8,074 bases of DNA, from contig DNCG01000006.1 in the NCBI GenBank assembly GCA_003491635.1, forward strand, positions 1 to 8,074, given 5' to 3'. This DNA is from Actinomycetota bacterium. GTDB lineage: Bacteria; Actinomycetota; Aquicultoria; Subteraquimicrobiales; UBA9087. The notes beneath the pieces were generated by a model that saw nothing but the letters and a program-made list of their open reading frames with translations, did no database searches and was not told the DNA's origin. Shown here one piece after another: positions 6,794 through 8,074 of this stretch; position 1 is the stretch's first letter; each line of letters opens with the position of its first letter. Both the position numbers and the translations under genes were made by a program.

Positions 6794-7795
6794 CTATTTT
6801 ATCGAAAGCTCAGCTATTTGAACAGCGTTAAGGGCTGCTCCCTTGCGCAGGTTGTCGGCAACGATCCACAGATTGAGCCCGTTCTCGATGGAATCGTCCT
6901 CGCGAATCCTCCCCACATAGCAGGAGTCCTTCTCCTCGGCAAAAATGGGCAAGGGGTAGGCACAAGATCCGGGATCATCGATGACCTCAACCCCAGGAGC
7001 TCTCTTGAGAATCTCTCTGGCTTCTTCGGCGGTTATCTTTTCTTCCGTTTCTATATTCACCGATTCCGAGTGGGAGACAAAAACCGGAACCCTGACACAG
7101 GTGGCAGTGATCCTCATCTCCGGATCGTCCATTATCTTCCTGGTCTCGTTGACCATCTTCATCTCCTCCTTGGTATAGGCATTCTCCAGGAATACATCGA
7201 TGTGCGGGAGGAGATTAAAGGCTATCTGATGGGGATAGACTTCCGCCTTTGCCGGCTCCCCGGCCAAAACCGCCTTCGATTGTTCGAGCAACTCCCGTAT
7301 GGCCCCTTTGCCCGTACCGGAAACGGCTTGATAGGTGGAGACCACCACCCTCCTTATCCGCGACCTATTGTGGAGGGGTTTGAGGACCACCACCATCTGG
7401 ATGGTGGAGCAGTTCGGATTGGCGATGATCCCTTTGTTTTCCCTCACCTTCTCCGGATTGACCTCGGGGACCACGAGGGGGACATCGGGCTCCATCCTGA
7501 AGGCACTACTGTTGTCGATGACCAGAGCTCCTGCCTTCACCGCGAGAGGGGCAAACTCCCTGCTCACCGAGGCACCGGCTGAAAACAGGGCGATATCGAC
7601 CTCCTTGAAAGAGCCCGCCGAAAGCTCCTCTACGAGAGTGCCCGTTCTTTTAAAGGTTAGTCTGCGACCGGCGGATCTCGCGGAAGCCAGGAGTTTTAAG
7701 TTGGCAACGGGGAAGTTCCTTTCCTCGAGAACCTTCCTCATCTCCTCGCCAACCGCTCCGGTGGCTCCCACGATCGCCACATTGTACTCTTTCAT
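6794..7795 (-). CDS. asd: Aspartate-semialdehyde dehydrogenase
   Basis: This cytoplasmic enzyme reduces aspartyl phosphate with NADPH to aspartate semialdehyde, the branch point to lysine/diaminopimelate, threonine and methionine. The 333-residue product is of normal length. It shows the NADP-binding GATGAVG (10-16), DNSSAFR (94-100), the catalytic cysteine in NPNCST (Cys129), TYQAVSG with Gln156, and the catalytic histidine in VSHSE (His242). An ATG seven codons upstream (7816) is in frame but has no Shine-Dalgarno. GAGG lies 8 bases before the ATG at 7795, so I chose that one. No lysine or threonine pathway gene is adjacent. The gene is followed by a terminator and preceded by the right heptad array, within which any promoter would have to lie; I found no convincing one. 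Confidence 0.96.
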   Translation of the reverse strand: MKEYNVAIVGATGAVGEEMRKVLEERNFPVANLKLLASARSAGRRLTFKRTGTLVEELSAGSFKEVDIALFSAGASVSREFAPLAVKAGALVIDNSSAFRMEPDVPLVVPEVNPEKVRENKGIIANPNCSTIQMVVVLKPLHNRSRIRRVVVSTYQAVSGTGKGAIRELLEQSKAVLAGEPAKAEVYPHQIAFNLLPHIDVFLENAYTKEEMKMVNETRKIMDDPEMRITATCVRVPVFVSHSESVNIETEEKITAEEAREILKRAPGVEVIDDPGSCAYPLPIFAEEKDSCYVGRIREDDSIENGLNLWIVADNLRKGAALNAVQIAELSIK

Positions 7796-7828
7796 TTTTC
7801 TTTCCTCGCCACTCATTTCTGGTTTTTG

Positions 7829-8052
7829 TCAGGTGTCTGATGTCAGATGACGGCCGTCGGAGGTCGCTATTCGTTATTCGAAATTCGCTATTCGTTATTA
7901 GTTATTCGTTATTAGTTATTCGTTATTAGCTCAGCTCTTCCTAATTCCGAGTTTCAAGTTTCGAATTCCTAATTGCGAATTTCGAGTTTCGAGTTCCCAA
8001 TTCCTAATTTCTAATTCCTGACCCCTGGCCTCTGAACCCTGTACCCTGGTTT
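7829..8052. repeat. Heptad-phased repeat array (right, 32 units)
   Basis: The region upstream of asd reads as 32 consecutive 7-base words in one phase. 7829-7849 gives TCAGGTG, TCTGATG, TCAGATG. 7864-7926 gives nine units of the form T-C/A-G-N-T/A-A-T, including three copies of a 14-base double unit (7890-7931, the third with one mismatch) and a 15-base direct repeat (7864-7878 and 7885-7899). 7941-8017 gives eleven units all fitting CNARTT plus one variable base. 8018-8045 gives CTGACCC, CTGGCCT, CTGAACC, CTGTACC. Units at 7850-7863 and 7927-7940 fit less well, as do the last bases of the window. The stretch has no open frame of note; a heptad period cannot keep a reading frame except every 21 bases. 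Confidence 0.85.
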
Positions 8053-8074
8053 TAGTCTCCCGCCACCTGCTTCA

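Noticed and set aside
6818..7582. A 254-codon open frame on the plus strand opposite asd
   Set aside because: It mirrors asd, whose catalytic residues are all present on the minus strand, and its translation resembles nothing known.
7849..7858. GACGGCCGTC palindrome upstream of asd
   Set aside because: A 10-base palindrome alone is weak evidence for an operator, and it lies inside the heptad array.
7829..8052. CRISPR array
   Set aside because: Units are 7 bases and contiguous, with no constant repeat and variable spacer pattern, and no cas genes are present.

Overview
This window reads as ordinary bacterial chromosome, probably from an anaerobe of moderate GC content. All six genes lie on the minus strand, so transcription runs from high to low coordinates. 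The best physiological hint is a protein rich in iron-sulfur cysteines that joins ferredoxin, [FeFe]-hydrogenase-like and GGDEF domains; such redox modules are typical of strict anaerobes. I cannot place the organism taxonomically from the sequence.

In transcription order the genes are: asd, aspartate-semialdehyde dehydrogenase (7795-6794); a cation diffusion facilitator metal exporter (6694-5786), separated from asd by a strong terminator-like hairpin; a gene-free AT-rich spacer (5785-5516); an MrfA/YprA-type DEAH helicase with a C-terminal DUF1998-type cysteine cluster (5515-3242); a small LOG-family Rossmann protein (3190-2720), 51 bases after the helicase and probably cotranscribed with it; a YbaK/ProX-type aminoacyl-tRNA editing protein with its own good sigma-70 promoter (2580-2080); and the Fe-S/hydrogenase-like diguanylate cyclase (1903-98). 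The genes do not form one pathway. They look like several short housekeeping or stress units.

The most unusual feature is between the genes. Three gene-free stretches (6-96, 5594-5719 and 7829-8052) can be read as unbroken strings of 7-base words. The words vary, but the 7-base phase holds for 13, 18 and 32 consecutive units. In the best block (7941-8017) eleven consecutive units fit CNARTT plus a variable last base. Word families are shared between the two window ends, some direct and some inverted. The middle array carries a 10-bp-arm palindrome and sits between two 18-base near-identical direct repeats, so it resembles a small non-autonomous element. No gene in the window obviously makes or binds these arrays.

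Other points worth checking are the redox-sensor-like fusion to a GGDEF output, three start sites decided by Shine-Dalgarno placement (YbaK, LOG, asd), a helicase gene whose Shine-Dalgarno touches its ATG, and a hairpin that could hide the ribosome binding site of the YbaK gene.
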